Assembly: GCA_934255105.1 (NCBI GenBank)
Contig: CAKQNH010000319.1
Location: 1-6,089 of the forward strand
DNA from: an uncultured Pirellulaceae bacterium
Lineage (GTDB): Bacteria; Planctomycetota; Planctomycetia; Pirellulales; Pirellulaceae
DNA length: 6,089 nucleotides
Direction: 5' to 3'
Under the pieces are notes generated by a model. It was not told the DNA's origin, did not search any database, and saw nothing but the letters and a program-made list of their open reading frames with translations. The translations under genes were made by a program, and so were the position numbers. Shown one piece after another: positions 5,913 to 6,089 of the stretch. Positions within the stretch are counted from its first letter, which is position 1; the number at the start of each line of letters is the position of its first letter.

Positions 5913-6002
5913 CTTGCACTACCTCTGCTCGCACTAGCTCCGCTTGCACTAGCTCCGCTTGCACTAGCTCCGCTTGCACTAGCTCCGCTTGCACTAGCTC
6001 CT
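5913..6002. repeat. 15-base tandem repeat, six units
   Basis: CTTGCACTAGCTCCG is repeated edge to edge at 5913, 5928, 5943, 5958, 5973 and 5988. Units 3, 4 and 5 are identical. Unit 6 differs in its last base, unit 2 in one base (CTCGCACTAGCTCCG) and unit 1 in two (CTTGCACTACCTCTG). There are no spacers, so it is not a CRISPR array. Each unit carries CTAG. The low divergence of the central units points to recent slippage or selection. Confidence 0.9.
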
Positions 6003-6016
6003 CTCCCTCTGGGAGA
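6002..6016. other. Small perfect hairpin at the edge of the 15-base array
   Basis: TCTCCC and GGGAGA pair over 6 bp around TCT immediately beyond the last repeat unit. No T-run follows on either strand, so it is not an intrinsic terminator; it resembles short dispersed intergenic palindromes. Confidence 0.3.
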
Positions 6017-6033
6017 CTGCTGAATTACTAGCA

Positions 6034-6089
6034 TTAGAGAGCCTCTGCCAGCTGCGTCGTAGGGTTTTTGTTTTTCATCTGGACGATTT
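6034..6089 (-). CDS. Possible C-terminus of a gene entering from the right edge
   Basis: One minus-strand frame is open from the window edge for 17 codons and ends at TAA (6036-6034), reading IVQMKNKNPTTQLAEAL. It looks like a plausible hydrophilic protein end, it is followed by intergenic-type repeats, and a minus-strand hairpin at 5759-5778 could terminate it. Seventeen codons cannot establish coding, and another minus-strand frame is also open here. Confidence 0.2.
   Translation of the reverse strand, partial: IVQMKNKNPTTQLAEAL

Noticed and set aside
5913..6002. CRISPR array
   Set aside because: Units are 15 bases, edge to edge, without unique spacers, and no cas genes are present.
6051..6075. 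GCTGCG-TCGTAG followed by T-rich sequence as a third copy of the terminator hairpin
   Set aside because: It looks like the 2017 hairpin lacking its five central bases, but without them it cannot fold the same stem; resemblance may be chance.
5870..6089. Minus-strand frame reading the 15-base array as GASAS repeats
   Set aside because: It has no visible start or domain inside the window and looks like translated intergenic repeat; only sequence to the right could rescue it.

Overview
The window reads as an ordinary chromosomal stretch of a bacterium, most probably a planctomycete of the Pirellulaceae type. That placement is an inference. It rests on the GyrA core (a quinolone-pocket helix with Ala and Pro at the usual Ser and Asp sites, and a large acidic insertion in the C-terminal domain), on long repeat-rich intergenic gaps, on a non-ATG gyrA start and on moderately high GC. 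No single marker proves it.

Layout, left to right. Positions 1-303 (minus) hold the first 101 codons of an unrecognised protein with a basic, disordered-looking N-terminus; it runs off the left edge. Positions 304-977 form a long divergent gap with little in it except a good -10 box near 871 reading right. Positions 978-1259 (plus) encode a complete 93-residue stand-alone parvulin peptidyl-prolyl isomerase (ppiC). After 85 bases, 1345-1938 (plus) encode a 197-residue peroxiredoxin-like thioredoxin-fold protein with a CNHC motif. The two may be co-transcribed.

Positions 1939-2596 separate these genes from the convergent gyrA and are packed with repeats. Two copies of the same terminator-like hairpin (2017-2038 and 2325-2346) lie in opposite orientations, one placed to end the ppiC/peroxiredoxin-like transcript and the other to end gyrA. 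Between them is a degenerate 24-base tandem repeat of six units. A second, about 21-base repeat lies on the gyrA side.

Positions 2597-5563 (minus) encode full-length DNA gyrase subunit A with catalytic Tyr154, a GyrA box, an acidic insertion of about 55 residues inside the C-terminal beta-pinwheel and an acidic C-terminal tail. A strong promoter (-35 TTGTTA, 17 bases, extended -10 TACAAT) lies at 5642-5670. Positions 5680-6089 hold a perfect palindrome, a hairpin followed by a T-run on the minus strand, a duplicated element of about 32 bases and a perfect-to-near-perfect 15-base tandem array. The last 56 bases may contain the C-terminus of another minus-strand gene.

The genes are housekeeping: protein folding, a probable redox protein and DNA supercoiling. 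I see no defence, mobile, secretion or biosynthetic system. The points worth a second look are the mirrored terminator copies with the tandem repeats around gyrA, and the GyrA sequence peculiarities.
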